A DNA stretch of 64,000 nucleotides from Rs1 sp000416275 (GCA_965243635.1 OZ251574.1:2728001-2792000), one strand, 5' to 3'; positions 8,122 through 18,006 are shown, numbered from the stretch's first letter. Notes: generated from the sequence alone by a model not told the origin. Numbers and translations: made by a program.

Positions 8122-9558
8122 ATGACAGACCAATTAGACGAAGCATTAGCCAGAGAGTATGAAGCTGGATTTGTCTCAGATATAGAATCAAGAACATTCG
8201 CCCCCGGACTTGACGAGAGTGTAGTGCGTCGAATTTCAGCGATGAAGGACGAGCCACAATGGATGCTTGATTGGCGCTTAAAAGCTTTTGCGCTATGGCA
8301 GAAAATGCCAGAGCCAGATTGGGCGCATATCAAATATGAAAAAATAGATTTCCAATCGATTGCCTATTACAGCGCTCCAAAAAGCATGGACGAACGTCCT
8401 AAATCCCTCGATGAAGTAGATCCTGAACTATTGAGAACCTACGAGAAATTAGGCATTCCCTTAATAGAGCAGCAACAGCTGGCTGGCATTGCCGTCGACG
8501 TCGTGTTTGATTCCGTCTCAGTGGTCACCACTTTTAGAGAAAAACTAAAAGAGCAAGGGGTTATATTCTGCCCTATTTCGGATGCCATCAAAGAGCATCC
8601 TGAATTAGTGAAAAAATACTTGGGAACAGTGGTCAGTCAAAAAGATAACTTTTTTGCCGCTTTAAATTGCGCGGTGTTTACCGATGGCTCTTTCGTCTAC
8701 ATTCCTAAAGGTAAGCGCTGCCCGATGGAGCTGTCTACCTACTTTAGAATTAACGAGCTAAATACCGGGCAATTTGAGCGCACTCTGATTATCGCCGATG
8801 AGGGCAGTCATGTTAGTTATTTAGAGGGCTGTACCGCCCCCCAGAGAGACGAAAACCAACTGCATGCAGCGGTGGTCGAACTCATCTGTCTGGACGATGC
8901 CGAAATCAAATATTCAACGGTACAAAATTGGTACCCAGGCGACGAAAACGGCAAGGGTGGAATTTATAACTTTGTCACCAAACGCGGCATTTGCCACACC
9001 AATGCTAAAATTTCTTGGACCCAGGTAGAAACCGGTTCCGCTGTCACCTGGAAATACCCAAGCTGTATATTAAAAGGCGACAACAGCATTGGCGAGTTCT
9101 ATTCGGTAGCGCTCACCCGCGGTGCGCAGCAGGCAGACACTGGCACCAAAATGATCCACTTGGGCAAAAACACTCGCTCAACAATTATCTCCAAAGGCAT
9201 CTCAGCCGGTAAAAGTAACAACACCTATCGTGGATTAGTGCACATGGGCAAAGGCGCGAGCGGCGCGCGAAACTTCACCCAATGTGATTCGCTACTGATT
9301 GGAGACAAGTGCGGAGCTCATACTTTTCCCTATGTTGAAAGTCGTAACCCCACCGCCATTGTAGAACACGAAGCAACCACTTCTAAGGTCAGCGATGACC
9401 AAATGTTTTTATGTCGACAGCGCGGTCTCGATCCAGAAAAGGCAGTTTCGATGATCGTCAACGGCTTTTGCAAAGAAGTATTTAAAGAATTACCGATGGA
9501 GTTTGCTGTAGAAGCAGGAAAGCTCTTAGAAATCAGTCTTGAAGGATCTGTGGGCTAA
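8122..9558 (+). CDS. sufB: Fe-S cluster assembly scaffold SufB
   Basis: Core of the SufBC2D scaffold on which new Fe-S clusters are built in the cytoplasm. The 478-residue length and blocks such as GKRCPMELSTYFRIN, FERTLIIADEGSHVSYLEGCTAP, WYPGDENGKGG and the C-terminal FCKEVFKELPMEFAVEA are diagnostic. The conserved C-terminal Cys/Glu/His region that accepts sulfur from SufS-SufE is intact. Next gene is sufC after 75 bases. Regulation through IscR is inferred from the upstream operator. Confidence 0.97.
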   Translation: MTDQLDEALAREYEAGFVSDIESRTFAPGLDESVVRRISAMKDEPQWMLDWRLKAFALWQKMPEPDWAHIKYEKIDFQSIAYYSAPKSMDERPKSLDEVDPELLRTYEKLGIPLIEQQQLAGIAVDVVFDSVSVVTTFREKLKEQGVIFCPISDAIKEHPELVKKYLGTVVSQKDNFFAALNCAVFTDGSFVYIPKGKRCPMELSTYFRINELNTGQFERTLIIADEGSHVSYLEGCTAPQRDENQLHAAVVELICLDDAEIKYSTVQNWYPGDENGKGGIYNFVTKRGICHTNAKISWTQVETGSAVTWKYPSCILKGDNSIGEFYSVALTRGAQQADTGTKMIHLGKNTRSTIISKGISAGKSNNTYRGLVHMGKGASGARNFTQCDSLLIGDKCGAHTFPYVESRNPTAIVEHEATTSKVSDDQMFLCRQRGLDPEKAVSMIVNGFCKEVFKELPMEFAVEAGKLLEISLEGSVG

Positions 9559-9633
9559 CCCCTTAAAAAAGAATCCCTTTCAAATTTAAGCAGATTACCC
9601 ATAGATTGGTAATGATTTTAGGATTAAAGCACA

Positions 9634-10404
9634 ATGTTAAAAATTAACAACTTACATGTAAATGTTGCAAATAACGATATCATCAAAGGCCTAACTCTGA
9701 GCATCAAGCCAGGTGAAGTGCACGCAATCATGGGCCCTAATGGCGCCGGAAAAAGCACCTTAGGCTACGCTTTGACAGGCCGTGACGGCTATCAAGTAAC
9801 TCAGGGTAGCGCAACCCTAAACGGTACTGACTTATTAGATTTAGAGGTTGAAGATCGTGCTGCTGCCGGCTTGTTTCTGGCTTTCCAATACCCAGTTGAA
9901 ATCCCCGGCGTTAGCAACATGGAATTTTTAAAAGTATCGGTAGACTCTCAGCGAAAAGCACGCGGCCTCGAAACATTGAGCTCATCTGACTTTCTGAAAC
10001 GCGCCAAAGCGGCTTGCAAGCAAGTTAATTTACCTTTGGCTTTCCTTAAACGAGGCGTTAATGAAGGCTTTTCAGGTGGCGAGAAAAAACGTAATGAAAT
10101 CATGCAAATGATTTTGTTAGAGCCGGTTTTAAGTATTTTAGATGAATCGGATTCTGGGCTGGACATCGACGCGCTAAAAATTGTCGCCGAAGGCATTAAT
10201 AGCCAGCGCGACGGTCAGCGCTCGTTTATCGTCATCACTCACTACCAGCGCTTGCTCGATTACATTAAACCCGATTTCGTCCACGTGTTGGCAGATGGCA
10301 AAATAATCAAGAGTGGCGGTCCAGAGCTAGCACTTGAACTAGAAGCTCAAGGCTATGCATGGCTAGAGTCTTATGACAGAAATGCACAGGAAGCCAGCGC
10401 ATGA
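9634..10404 (+). CDS. sufC: Fe-S assembly ATPase SufC
   Basis: Soluble ABC-type ATPase that drives conformational change of the SufB-SufD pair; it is not a membrane transporter. The 256-residue protein has Walker A GPNGAGKST at residues 34-42, the Suf-specific signature FSGGEKKRNEIMQ, Walker B with ILDESDSGLD and the switch histidine in VITHYQR. ATG 9634 gives the standard N-terminus MLKINNLHV. Its last codons overlap the sufD start (ATGA at 10401-10404), implying translational coupling. Confidence 0.97.
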   Translation: MLKINNLHVNVANNDIIKGLTLSIKPGEVHAIMGPNGAGKSTLGYALTGRDGYQVTQGSATLNGTDLLDLEVEDRAAAGLFLAFQYPVEIPGVSNMEFLKVSVDSQRKARGLETLSSSDFLKRAKAACKQVNLPLAFLKRGVNEGFSGGEKKRNEIMQMILLEPVLSILDESDSGLDIDALKIVAEGINSQRDGQRSFIVITHYQRLLDYIKPDFVHVLADGKIIKSGGPELALELEAQGYAWLESYDRNAQEASA

Positions 10405-11666
10405 GCAACTGGCTAGCAGAAACCATCCACCAAGCTGAAAAAATCGATGACTGGCTATCGCCAAAGCGAGCGCAATCTCTGTCTTTACTTAAAAGCACCG
10501 CATGGCCAACCAGACAGACAGAAGCTTGGAAATACACGCCAATCAATGTCATCGAGCGCGCTGTTTTCAAATCCGCAAATGATCCGCAGATCCAAGCAGA
10601 GCAGAACAGCTGTAGCAAAATCCCGAATTTACAGGCTATCGACTTGATTTTTGTCGATGGCATTTTCGATCGTAGCGCCTCCACTCAACTTCTGCCAGAA
10701 GGACTTACAATTTCCTCCCTGTCAGAGGGCGCAGACCTAAGCTGGGCTCTGAGTAGCTTTAATCAAACCAAGCCTAAACATCACTTTTTCGGTTTGATCA
10801 ACGACACCTTGGCCACCCAGGGTTGCATTATTGATGTCGCTGAAGATCAGTGTATCGACCAGCCAATCCGTATTGCGCAAAGCTTTAGTTTAGACTCTCA
10901 ATCGCATACCCGAATTTTAGTACGGCTAGGTAAACGGGCAAAAGTGACAGTGATTGAGCAATTGCAAGGCGATCAGCTCAGCTTTAATACCAGCTTTGCA
11001 GAATACCAAATTGCAGACCATGCCTATTTGGAACACTATCGATTAGCCATGCAATGCGAGCAGGCCATCAGTGTTGGCGGGTGTCATTTTCACTTGGGCA
11101 CGTCATCACAGCTAAACAGTAATTTAATCGGTTTCGGCAGCCAGCTCTCAAGAGTTGACATGGACATCATCCATACCGGCGAGCATAGCAACGCCAAGGC
11201 CAACGTCATCTACTTACTCGATGGCAAAGAGGTCTTTGACTTACACAGCGCTATTGAGCACACAGTTGCAAATGGTGTCAGCGAGCAAAACATCCGCTGT
11301 ATTGTTGCAGATCGTGCCAATGCGATCTTCAATGGACGCATCCACATTCATCGCAATGCGCAAAAAATCTTAGCGGCAATGAATAATCGCAATTTACTAC
11401 TCTCGGACAATGCGCAGATTAACACTAAGCCGGAACTAGAAATATATGCCGATGATGTACGTTGCGCGCACAGTGCTACCATTGCCGAAATCGATGACGA
11501 GGCGATGTTCTATCTGCAATCTAGAGGCGTTAACCGTGGAGATGCACAAGTGCTGCTCAGCTTCGGTTTTATCAATGAGTTAGTTGACCAAATGAACAAT
11601 GCCGCCATTGCACAATGGCTGCGCCCAATCTTACGTCAGCGCTTTGCAAACATGGAGATACGTTAA
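10401..11666 (+). CDS. sufD: Fe-S cluster assembly protein SufD
   Basis: Paralogue and partner of SufB in the SufBC2D scaffold, needed for iron acquisition. The 421-residue protein has the family C-terminal blocks FNGRIHIHRNAQKI, NLLLSDNAQINTKPELEIYADDV and CAHSATIAEIDDEAMFYLQSRG, where the conserved cysteine and histidine lie. The N-terminal region is more variable, as usual. It overlaps sufC by 4 bases and ends 2 bases before sufS, so sufC, sufD and sufS form a coupled block. Confidence 0.96.
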   Translation: MSNWLAETIHQAEKIDDWLSPKRAQSLSLLKSTAWPTRQTEAWKYTPINVIERAVFKSANDPQIQAEQNSCSKIPNLQAIDLIFVDGIFDRSASTQLLPEGLTISSLSEGADLSWALSSFNQTKPKHHFFGLINDTLATQGCIIDVAEDQCIDQPIRIAQSFSLDSQSHTRILVRLGKRAKVTVIEQLQGDQLSFNTSFAEYQIADHAYLEHYRLAMQCEQAISVGGCHFHLGTSSQLNSNLIGFGSQLSRVDMDIIHTGEHSNAKANVIYLLDGKEVFDLHSAIEHTVANGVSEQNIRCIVADRANAIFNGRIHIHRNAQKILAAMNNRNLLLSDNAQINTKPELEIYADDVRCAHSATIAEIDDEAMFYLQSRGVNRGDAQVLLSFGFINELVDQMNNAAIAQWLRPILRQRFANMEIR

Positions 11667-11668
11667 CC

Positions 11669-12895
11669 ATGGCTTTTGATGTTCTAGAGATTCGCAAAGA
11701 ATTTCCAATACTGCAGCGTTCAGTACACAATAAATCTTTAGTGTATTTAGACAATGCTGCGACCACGCAAAAACCACAGGCAGTCATAGACGCCATGGTT
11801 GATTACTACAGCAATTACAACTCTAACGTACATCGTGGCGCTCACCAACTTGCCGATCAAGCAACCCGCAGCTACGAAGCGGCACGAGATACCGTCGCTG
11901 AATTTATCAACGCGAATTCTCGCAGCGAAGTTATTTGGAGTGCTGGCACCACTGAATCGATTAACATTGTCGCTTGCGGCTTGGCTAAATTGCTAAAACC
12001 CAGCGACCAAGTGCTAGTGACGCAGATGGAGCACCATGCCAACCTTGTCACTTGGCAACAAGCCTGCAAAGCCAGTGGCGCCACACTCGTTATCGCCCCC
12101 ATTAATGATGCGGGTGAACTAATGATTGAGCAGTATGCGCAACTTATTAATAGCCATACTCGACTGGCATCTCTCCCACATGCATCCAACGCACTGGGAA
12201 CGATCAACCCGATTAAATCGCTGATAAAAACCATCAGAGATCACAGTAATAATTACGCACTGGTGATGATTGATGGCGCGCAAAGCATCGCCCACTGCGA
12301 CGTTGACGTACAAGATCTCGATTGTGATTTTTATGCCTTTTCCAGTCATAAATTTTACGGACCTACCGGATTAGGCGTGTTGTGGGGCAAAGAAGCACTG
12401 TTGCAAGACTGGCCAGTTTGGCAGACCGGCGGCGAGATGATTAGCCATGTTAGCTATCAAGACGCACAGTGGAATACGCTGCCCTATCGCCTGGAAGCAG
12501 GCACACCTAATATTTGTGGCGCTATTGGCTTTGCCGCGGCCATCAACTGGTTTACACAGCTAGACACAGTTGCAGTACTCGCCCACGAAAGCAAACTGCT
12601 GGCACTAGCCACTGAAATGGCAGAAGATTTTTCGGGCCTTCAAATCATCGGCTCCGCCAAACAAAAAGTGCCAGTTTTAAGCTTTGTCATGGATCGTGGA
12701 CACCCTGCCGATATTGGCTTTATTTTAGATCGCCAAGGAATAGCTATAAGAACCGGACACCACTGCGCAGAACCTCTAATGGAACGCCTTAAAGTGCCTG
12801 GTACTGCCAGAGCTTCTTTCGCACTATATAACACTTGCGATGAAGTTGAACAGTTATTTATAGGGTTGAAAAAAGTGCGAGAAATGCTCGCTTAA
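11669..12895 (+). CDS. sufS: Cysteine desulfurase SufS
   Basis: PLP enzyme converting cysteine to alanine and a protein-bound persulfide, which it passes to SufE. The 408-residue protein shows YLDNAATTQKP near the start, VHRGAHQLADQAT, the PLP-lysine segment FSSHKFYGPTGLGVLWG and the group II active-site loop RTGHHCAEPLMERL with the reactive cysteine. ATG 11669 directly follows the sufD stop; longer frames starting inside sufD add unconserved residues. SufE is encoded at 14318-14731 to receive the sulfur. Confidence 0.96.
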   Translation: MAFDVLEIRKEFPILQRSVHNKSLVYLDNAATTQKPQAVIDAMVDYYSNYNSNVHRGAHQLADQATRSYEAARDTVAEFINANSRSEVIWSAGTTESINIVACGLAKLLKPSDQVLVTQMEHHANLVTWQQACKASGATLVIAPINDAGELMIEQYAQLINSHTRLASLPHASNALGTINPIKSLIKTIRDHSNNYALVMIDGAQSIAHCDVDVQDLDCDFYAFSSHKFYGPTGLGVLWGKEALLQDWPVWQTGGEMISHVSYQDAQWNTLPYRLEAGTPNICGAIGFAAAINWFTQLDTVAVLAHESKLLALATEMAEDFSGLQIIGSAKQKVPVLSFVMDRGHPADIGFILDRQGIAIRTGHHCAEPLMERLKVPGTARASFALYNTCDEVEQLFIGLKKVREMLA

Positions 12896-13040
12896 GATAG
12901 CCGGGCCTACCTTATACGCGGTAATGTGATTAATGCCAAAACACCCCGAACGGTGGGCTTAATTACATATTGCCTAGAATTAACACAATACAAGAGTTAG
13001 CTAATACTACAATTTAGGTTAATTTTTGCTGGAGAACATT

Positions 13041-13394
13041 ATGTCTATTGAAACCTTCGACCCTAAAAAAGTTGACATAACGGTGACTGATAAAGCGATC
13101 AAACATTTTAGCAAAAAGCTAGAATACAGCCCTGAGCAATTGATTCGCCTGAGCATTAAAAAAAGCGGCTGTACTGGATACGCTTATGTTCTTGACTATG
13201 TATCCAAGCTTGAGGATGGAGATCAGCTGCTGACACTCAATTCAACCGTGAAACTTGCAGTATCAGACAAAGCCGCTGAAATAGCCAAAGGCACCGAGAT
13301 TGATTACGTACTGGAAGGCGTCAACCGAGTGATCAAATTTAACAACCCCAATGTGATCGCCGAATGCGGTTGCGGTGAGAGTTTTACCGTCTAA
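13041..13394 (+). CDS. sufA: A-type Fe-S carrier (SufA/ErpA-like)
   Basis: A-type carrier that takes newly made clusters from SufBCD to target enzymes. The 117-residue protein has the three conserved cysteines: one in KKSGCTGYAY and two in the C-terminal AECGCGESF. ATG 13041 follows GGAGAA with good spacing; an upstream TTG at 13026 is not needed. Location within the suf cluster points to SufA, but sequence alone cannot separate SufA from ErpA or IscA. A hairpin follows at 13398-13416. Confidence 0.9.
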   Translation: MSIETFDPKKVDITVTDKAIKHFSKKLEYSPEQLIRLSIKKSGCTGYAYVLDYVSKLEDGDQLLTLNSTVKLAVSDKAAEIAKGTEIDYVLEGVNRVIKFNNPNVIAECGCGESFTV

Positions 13395-13397
13395 TAC

Positions 13398-13416
13398 GGC
13401 CTCTTTCAGAGGCCTT
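13398..13416 (+). terminator. Hairpin after the A-type carrier gene
   Basis: GGCCTCT (13398-13404) and AGAGGCC (13408-13414) form a 7-bp stem with a 3-base loop, followed by TTATTA. It is a short, probably partial terminator within the suf cluster. Confidence 0.5.
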
Positions 13417-13419
13417 ATT

Positions 13420-13600
13420 AAAGCTGCGAAAACAAGGCAAGGCCGTCGAATAGAAACCTAGCCAACAGCTTTAACTGGGCCCAAATTTGCATCTCAAACG
13501 CAAGCAACGCGCCTCTCTCTAATGGGTGTTATAGCTATAAATGAGCACATTCAGTCTGTTTTTAACGCCGCACTACTAAGCGCAGCACTTTCGCCGCTCT
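13420..13600. repeat. Decayed family A repeat
   Basis: The segments ACAAGGCAAGGCCG near 13433 and GTGTTATAGCTATAAATGAG near 13527, followed by GTTTTTAACGCC near 13556, track the intact family A copy at 14792-14994 in the same order. The terminal inverted repeats are no longer recognisable. Confidence 0.45.
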
Positions 13601-13740
13601 CTTCGCGGGGCAGTCATGCTGAGCACTTGTCGTATAATCCAGCGAGATCTGCTTGATTTCGCGATCAATAAGCCTATTATCGCAGTTTAAATAGCGACTC
13701 ATCGCGCCTCTTTTCACAACACACTCAAAGAAGACCTTAT

Positions 13741-14274
13741 ATGCAACAGAACATGGTGGTAACGCAACGAGAATGCCCCGCCCGACGAGTTCCCTCCGGT
13801 CAGATGACATCTATTCCCGCAGGGCAATTTATCAGTATCAATCAAGATTTAGGCGGCAACTATACGATCACTTGGCAAGGCAATATGTTGCGTATCGATG
13901 GCACTGATGCGAGCGCCATTGGCCGAACACCAGAAGTGATTAGCTTCTCAGAAAACAATACTGATCAAATCAATCCCGAGCAAGTTTGGCAGGCAATCAA
14001 AAGTGTATTCGATCCTGAAATTCCGGTTAATTTAGTCGATCTTGGGCTTATTTACCAAGTTGATATTGATCAGGCGACTAAATCGGCTAATATCAAAATG
14101 ACGCTAACGGCACCCGGCTGTGGCATGGGGCCAATCTTGGTTAGCGATGTGGAATACCGAGTCGCTATGGCTCCCAATGTTGAGCAGGTCAATGTTGAAT
14201 TAGTTTTTGACCCACCTTGGCACAAGGACATGATGAGCGAAGAAGCGCAGCTAGAAACAGGTTTGTTTTTTTAA
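13741..14274 (+). CDS. sufT: Fe-S assembly protein SufT (MIP18/DUF59 family)
   Basis: SufT-type maturation factor implicated in Fe-S protein biogenesis under high demand. The 177-residue protein has an N-terminal SufT-specific part (RECPARRVPSGQMTSIPAG, LGGNYTITWQGNMLRIDG) followed by a DUF59 domain from about residue 80 (VFDPEIPVNLVDLGLIY, then TLTAPGCGMGPIL and VFDPPWHKDMMS). The cysteine in APGCGMG is the conserved one. It lies between the carrier gene and sufE. The exact biochemical step is not established for the family. Confidence 0.92.
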   Translation: MQQNMVVTQRECPARRVPSGQMTSIPAGQFISINQDLGGNYTITWQGNMLRIDGTDASAIGRTPEVISFSENNTDQINPEQVWQAIKSVFDPEIPVNLVDLGLIYQVDIDQATKSANIKMTLTAPGCGMGPILVSDVEYRVAMAPNVEQVNVELVFDPPWHKDMMSEEAQLETGLFF

Positions 14275-14317
14275 CCAACATACGCCCCTTACCTTACTTT
14301 TTAACTTGGAATAAAAT

Positions 14318-14731
14318 ATGTCACTGCCGAGCAGCGCTGAGATAATTGAAGATTTAGACTTTTTTGACGACTGGGAAGAGCGTTATAAGTACCTCATTGA
14401 CCTTGGGGAAGAAATGCCGAAAATGGATCCAAAGCTACAGACTCAGGAGCGCTTAGTTAAAGGCTGCCAAAGCAACGTCTGGATCGACGTACAGGCAACT
14501 GATGATAAACTAAGCTTTGTCGTAGACTCCGATGCCATCATAGTACGGGGCTTGCTCGCCTTAGTGATGGCGGCATTTAACAACAAAACAGCCGTAGATA
14601 TACTGGCTTTTAATGTCACCGATTACTTTCAACAACTTGATTTAGAACAACATCTTAGCCCTACCAGAGGCAATGGACTCAGAGCAATAGTCGCTAAAAT
14701 ACAAGCGATTGCCCGAGCCACTAGCTCTTAA
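14318..14731 (+). CDS. sufE: Sulfur acceptor SufE
   Basis: Accepts persulfide sulfur from SufS and hands it to SufB. The 137-residue protein has the acceptor cysteine in VKGCQSNVW (Cys50) and the family C-terminal segment with LSPTRGNGLRAIVAKI. It starts 43 bases after sufT and is the last suf gene in the window. A family A repeat begins 61 bases after its stop. Confidence 0.94.
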   Translation: MSLPSSAEIIEDLDFFDDWEERYKYLIDLGEEMPKMDPKLQTQERLVKGCQSNVWIDVQATDDKLSFVVDSDAIIVRGLLALVMAAFNNKTAVDILAFNVTDYFQQLDLEQHLSPTRGNGLRAIVAKIQAIARATSS

Positions 14732-14791
14732 TCAAAATTAATTTTAAGCAAAAAAATAAAAAGCAGCTATCCTTAAAGAAAAACATATAAA

Positions 14792-14994
14792 GAGACCTCT
14801 GCATAACGTTGCGAGCGAAGGTAAGACAAGGCAAAAACCGGCGATATAGCGGAATTAGCATGCACCCCCACTTTGGCTACAGTGCGCCCCTATTTACGGG
14901 TATTACGGGTGTAAATGAGCATATTGAAGCGGTTTTTAACGCCTGATTACCGAGCGCAATTATCATACCCTCTGGGTAAGTTAGTTGAGGCCTC
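14792..14994. repeat. MITE-like repeat, family A (copy 1)
   Basis: 203-bp element in reverse orientation relative to the other copies. The left end GAGACCTCTGCATAA is intact; the right end is degenerate (GAGGCCTC). It is flanked by a perfect 5-bp duplication ATAAA (14787-14791 and 14995-14999). Small frames inside it are not genes. Confidence 0.85.
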
Positions 14995-15015
14995 ATAAAA
15001 GCTAAGGATAGCAAA

Positions 15016-15345
15016 ATGATCAATCGACAATTAAACAGCAAGTTAAACGAAGCCAACCACCTCATTAACCAATACCTGCATTTGGTCAAAGATGAAGGCC
15101 TTGATATAACGGGTCAATATCGAAAAGATCTTGAAAAAGCACAAATAGCTTTTCTAATGTTCTCACTCGACTCGGTCATTCATCTCATTATCCGCTACGG
15201 CAATGACGATGAAAGCCAACTACAAATGCATGATAAAATCGATACCATAAAAACACTATTGAGCGAAACCAATAGCAATGACACTAAACTCTGTGTAAAA
15301 AAGCTCGAGGAAGCGGCAGAAGTTTGGTCCGGTTTATGTCATTAG
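15016..15345 (+). CDS. Hypothetical helical protein
   Basis: A 109-residue, highly charged and probably all-helical soluble protein beginning MINRQLNSKLNEANHL, with no membrane segment or recognisable motif. Family unknown. AAGGATAG precedes ATG 15016, which supports expression. The start lies only 21 bases after a family A repeat (14792-14994), so the repeat must supply or have displaced its promoter. Confidence 0.6.
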   Translation: MINRQLNSKLNEANHLINQYLHLVKDEGLDITGQYRKDLEKAQIAFLMFSLDSVIHLIIRYGNDDESQLQMHDKIDTIKTLLSETNSNDTKLCVKKLEEAAEVWSGLCH

Positions 15346-15523
15346 TTGGATTTATTTACCCTGTGACTAGTCAGCCACAGACCTTAACGCTATGTAAACA
15401 ATCAACAAAACTCAATAGTATGCTATATTTTACAAAAAGCTAATTTATGTAACCTAGTAATGATGCAATTTTCAGTTTGAATATGATATATTCGCGACTT
15501 GTTTATTGGATTAAAAAATTTAA

Positions 15524-16852
15524 ATGCTATCACCTACAAATGCTCATCAAATATCTCTTAACGCCGCAGAATTTCACGTCATTCCCAGCGCCAAAGATTT
15601 TAAAAAATCAATATTAGAGCATATTAATACAGCAACTCAACGTATTTATATTACCGCCCTCTATCTACAGGAAGATGATGCCGGTAAAGAGATTTTACAT
15701 GCTCTTTACAAAGCTAAACAACAACATCCACAGCTAGTGATCAAAATATTTGTCGATGCGCACCGCGCGCAACGAGGGCTGATTGGAGACCCCAGCTGTC
15801 TAGGCAACCAAGGTTTTTATCGATCGATTGCCGAACAGTATCCACAAAAAATAGATTTGTATGGGGTATTAGTCAAGACCAAAGAGCTGTTTGGCGTATT
15901 ACATTTAAAAGGTCTTATTTTTGATGACACAGTTATCTATACTGGCGCCAGCATCAATGATGTTTATCTGCACCAAGGCGACAAGTGCCGCTACGATCGC
16001 TATCACATTTTACAGTGCAAAGACCTAGCGGATTCGATGATCGACTACCTGCACCGCTTTATTATCGACCCAGGTTTTTCACCAATCTTGAACAGCGCTG
16101 ATAAATTAGATAAAAAAATCCAGCGCAAATATGCAAAAAAACAAAAGGCGCTATTAAAAAAATCTGGTTACAGCACCCAAGTGCACTGCGATAGAGGCGG
16201 AGAAATAAAAGTCACGCCAATGGTCGGCTTTGGCGCACGCAACAACAAAGTGAACCAGAGCATTCGCGACTTATTTAAAAACAGCCAGCGAACCTTAGTA
16301 CTCTTTACCCCCTACTTCAATTTACCTAAAATACTGGCTAGAGATCTAAAAAAAGCACTGCGCCGTGGCGTTACTGTCACTATGGTGATTGGCGATAAAA
16401 AAGCCAATGATTTTTTTATTGCCACTGATAAAGAATTTTCTAAAATAGGGATTATCCCCTATATTTATGAAATTTTATTAGTCAGATTCATTAAGCGTCA
16501 TCAAAAATTTATCGATGCGGGACTACTTAACATCCACCTTTGGACCAACGGCGATCACAGCTTCCATTTAAAGGGGATTGTTGCAGATGGTCAGCGCCAT
16601 TTAATCACTGGTAATAATCTTAATCCTAGAGCTTGGAGCTTAGATTTAGAAAATGCGCTGCTACTGGAAGATAGACAGCAACTGCTACTGGAAAAATGGC
16701 ACACCGAACTCGATGAAGTGATGCGCTACACCCAAAAAATCACGCACAGCCAGCAACTAGACGCGTTCAGCGATTACCCAAAACACGCCAGAGACCCGAT
16801 TAGAAAACTACAAATCACTCAAATTGATAAAATATTTAAACGATTCATGTAA
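15524..16852 (+). CDS. pssA: CDP-diacylglycerol--serine O-phosphatidyltransferase, type I
   Basis: Phospholipase D-superfamily phosphatidylserine synthase, making PS from CDP-diacylglycerol and serine as the precursor of phosphatidylethanolamine. The 442-residue length matches E. coli PssA (about 450). Two HxK-type motifs are visible: HLKGLIFDD followed by TGASINDVYL, and HLKGIVADG followed by TGNNLNPRAW. It lacks transmembrane helices, as in the soluble, ribosome-associated type I enzyme. ATG 15524 gives the expected N-terminus; the ribosome binding site is weak. Confidence 0.93.
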   Translation: MLSPTNAHQISLNAAEFHVIPSAKDFKKSILEHINTATQRIYITALYLQEDDAGKEILHALYKAKQQHPQLVIKIFVDAHRAQRGLIGDPSCLGNQGFYRSIAEQYPQKIDLYGVLVKTKELFGVLHLKGLIFDDTVIYTGASINDVYLHQGDKCRYDRYHILQCKDLADSMIDYLHRFIIDPGFSPILNSADKLDKKIQRKYAKKQKALLKKSGYSTQVHCDRGGEIKVTPMVGFGARNNKVNQSIRDLFKNSQRTLVLFTPYFNLPKILARDLKKALRRGVTVTMVIGDKKANDFFIATDKEFSKIGIIPYIYEILLVRFIKRHQKFIDAGLLNIHLWTNGDHSFHLKGIVADGQRHLITGNNLNPRAWSLDLENALLLEDRQQLLLEKWHTELDEVMRYTQKITHSQQLDAFSDYPKHARDPIRKLQITQIDKIFKRFM

Positions 16853-16908
16853 TAGGCAGAGCAGAAAATCTAAAGCTGAGCGCAATCCATTGATACAGGC
16901 AGCTTATA

Positions 16909-16985
16909 CCTGAATCCGTGACCTCAAAGTGAATATTGAAAAATCTTAACTGCACCCATAGATGCAGTTAAGTCACTGATTCAGG
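16909..16985. repeat. Family B repeat, short form (copy 2)
   Basis: 77-bp element with ends CCTGAATCCGTGACCTC and AGTCACTGATTCAGG and a central palindrome TTAACTGCA...TGCAGTTAA. The flanks TTATA and TTAGT are only partly alike, so no clean target duplication is left. Confidence 0.7.
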
Positions 16986-17031
16986 TTAGTCAATACAGGC
17001 GAGATCACTACCTGTTGAGACTCTGTCAAAG

Positions 17032-17631
17032 CTAACTACCGGCTATATTAACAATCCCATCGTAGACGAACTGAATAGCTAGAGCCGCTAAAATCACCCC
17101 TAAGAAACGTCTTAAAATATCATCCCCCGTCTTGCCGATCACCCTCTTCAAATGTCTAGATAAGAGCATGCAGAAGAAAGTTGCTATGGTGATGGTCAAT
17201 ACCGACGCCGCGACCGCTAAGTCCGCCGTTAACTCTTCAGACTGGGAAAACAGTAGTATCGCCAACGTCAGCGATCCAGGTCCCGCCATCATCGGAATAG
17301 CCATTGGAAACACAGAAATATCTTTATTGCCCTTCTCTACATTTAGCTCAATTTCTTTAGTAATTAGATTAAATGCGGTGAAAAATAATAATATGCCTCC
17401 AGATATCCTAAATGCATGGATACTCACCCCCAACAGATTTAAAAACGGCTCGCCATACATACCGAATAACAACAGCAGCGTGGTGGCAATAAGCACTGAT
17501 TTAAATGCCATTTTCAACCTAAACCTTCTGTCGTCCGGCGGTACCAGCGAGTGGAAAACCAGCGCTGTTCCTATAGGGTCTACAATAACGATGAGCGAAG
17601 CTAAACCTGCAAAATAAATGGCCAAATCCAT
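17032..17631 (-). CDS. MarC family integral membrane protein
   Basis: Inner-membrane protein of the MarC/UPF0056 family, whose function is unsettled; an early link to antibiotic resistance was withdrawn for E. coli MarC. The 199 residues form about six hydrophobic segments, with the family signature VDPIGTALVFHSL near the start, GILLFFTAFNLI in the middle and PGSLTLAILL after residue 115. No partner gene is adjacent. Confidence 0.88.
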   Translation of the reverse strand: MDLAIYFAGLASLIVIVDPIGTALVFHSLVPPDDRRFRLKMAFKSVLIATTLLLLFGMYGEPFLNLLGVSIHAFRISGGILLFFTAFNLITKEIELNVEKGNKDISVFPMAIPMMAGPGSLTLAILLFSQSEELTADLAVAASVLTITIATFFCMLLSRHLKRVIGKTGDDILRRFLGVILAALAIQFVYDGIVNIAGS

Positions 17632-17802
17632 ATTTAATTCCCACTGTAGCCTCCATCCACAAACAGAATAGAGCCGAACATTTCAACTATCAACGAAACA
17701 ACCAGAGATCGGCACTTATTTTTTAAACAGCGCTCCCCAAGTGTTCCAAATTGAAAATCAAAGCGTTCGAAATCGCCATATGTTTATGCATAGTAGCTAT
17801 TT
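17632..17802. other. Intergenic between marC-like gene and repeat A copy 2
   Basis: Likely holds the promoter of the marC-like gene. No gene or structured RNA is evident. Confidence 0.3.
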
Positions 17803-18006
17803 GAGACCTCTGCATAACTTACCCAAAGGGTATGATAACTGTGCTCAGTAATACGGCGTTAAAAACCGGCTCAATATGCTCATTTACACCAGTAATACCC
17901 ATAAAGAAGGGCACACTGTACCCAAACGTGAGGGGCATACTAACTCCGCTATCTCGCCGCTTTTTGCCTTGTCTTACCTTCGCTCGCAACGTTATGTAGA
18001 GGTCTC
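17803..18006. repeat. MITE-like repeat, family A (copy 2)
   Basis: 204-bp element with ends GAGACCTCTGCATAA and TTATGTAGAGGTCTC, flanked by a perfect 5-bp duplication TATTT (17798-17802 and 18007-18011). A 74-codon frame on its minus strand recurs in other copies but is a by-product of the repeat. Confidence 0.9.
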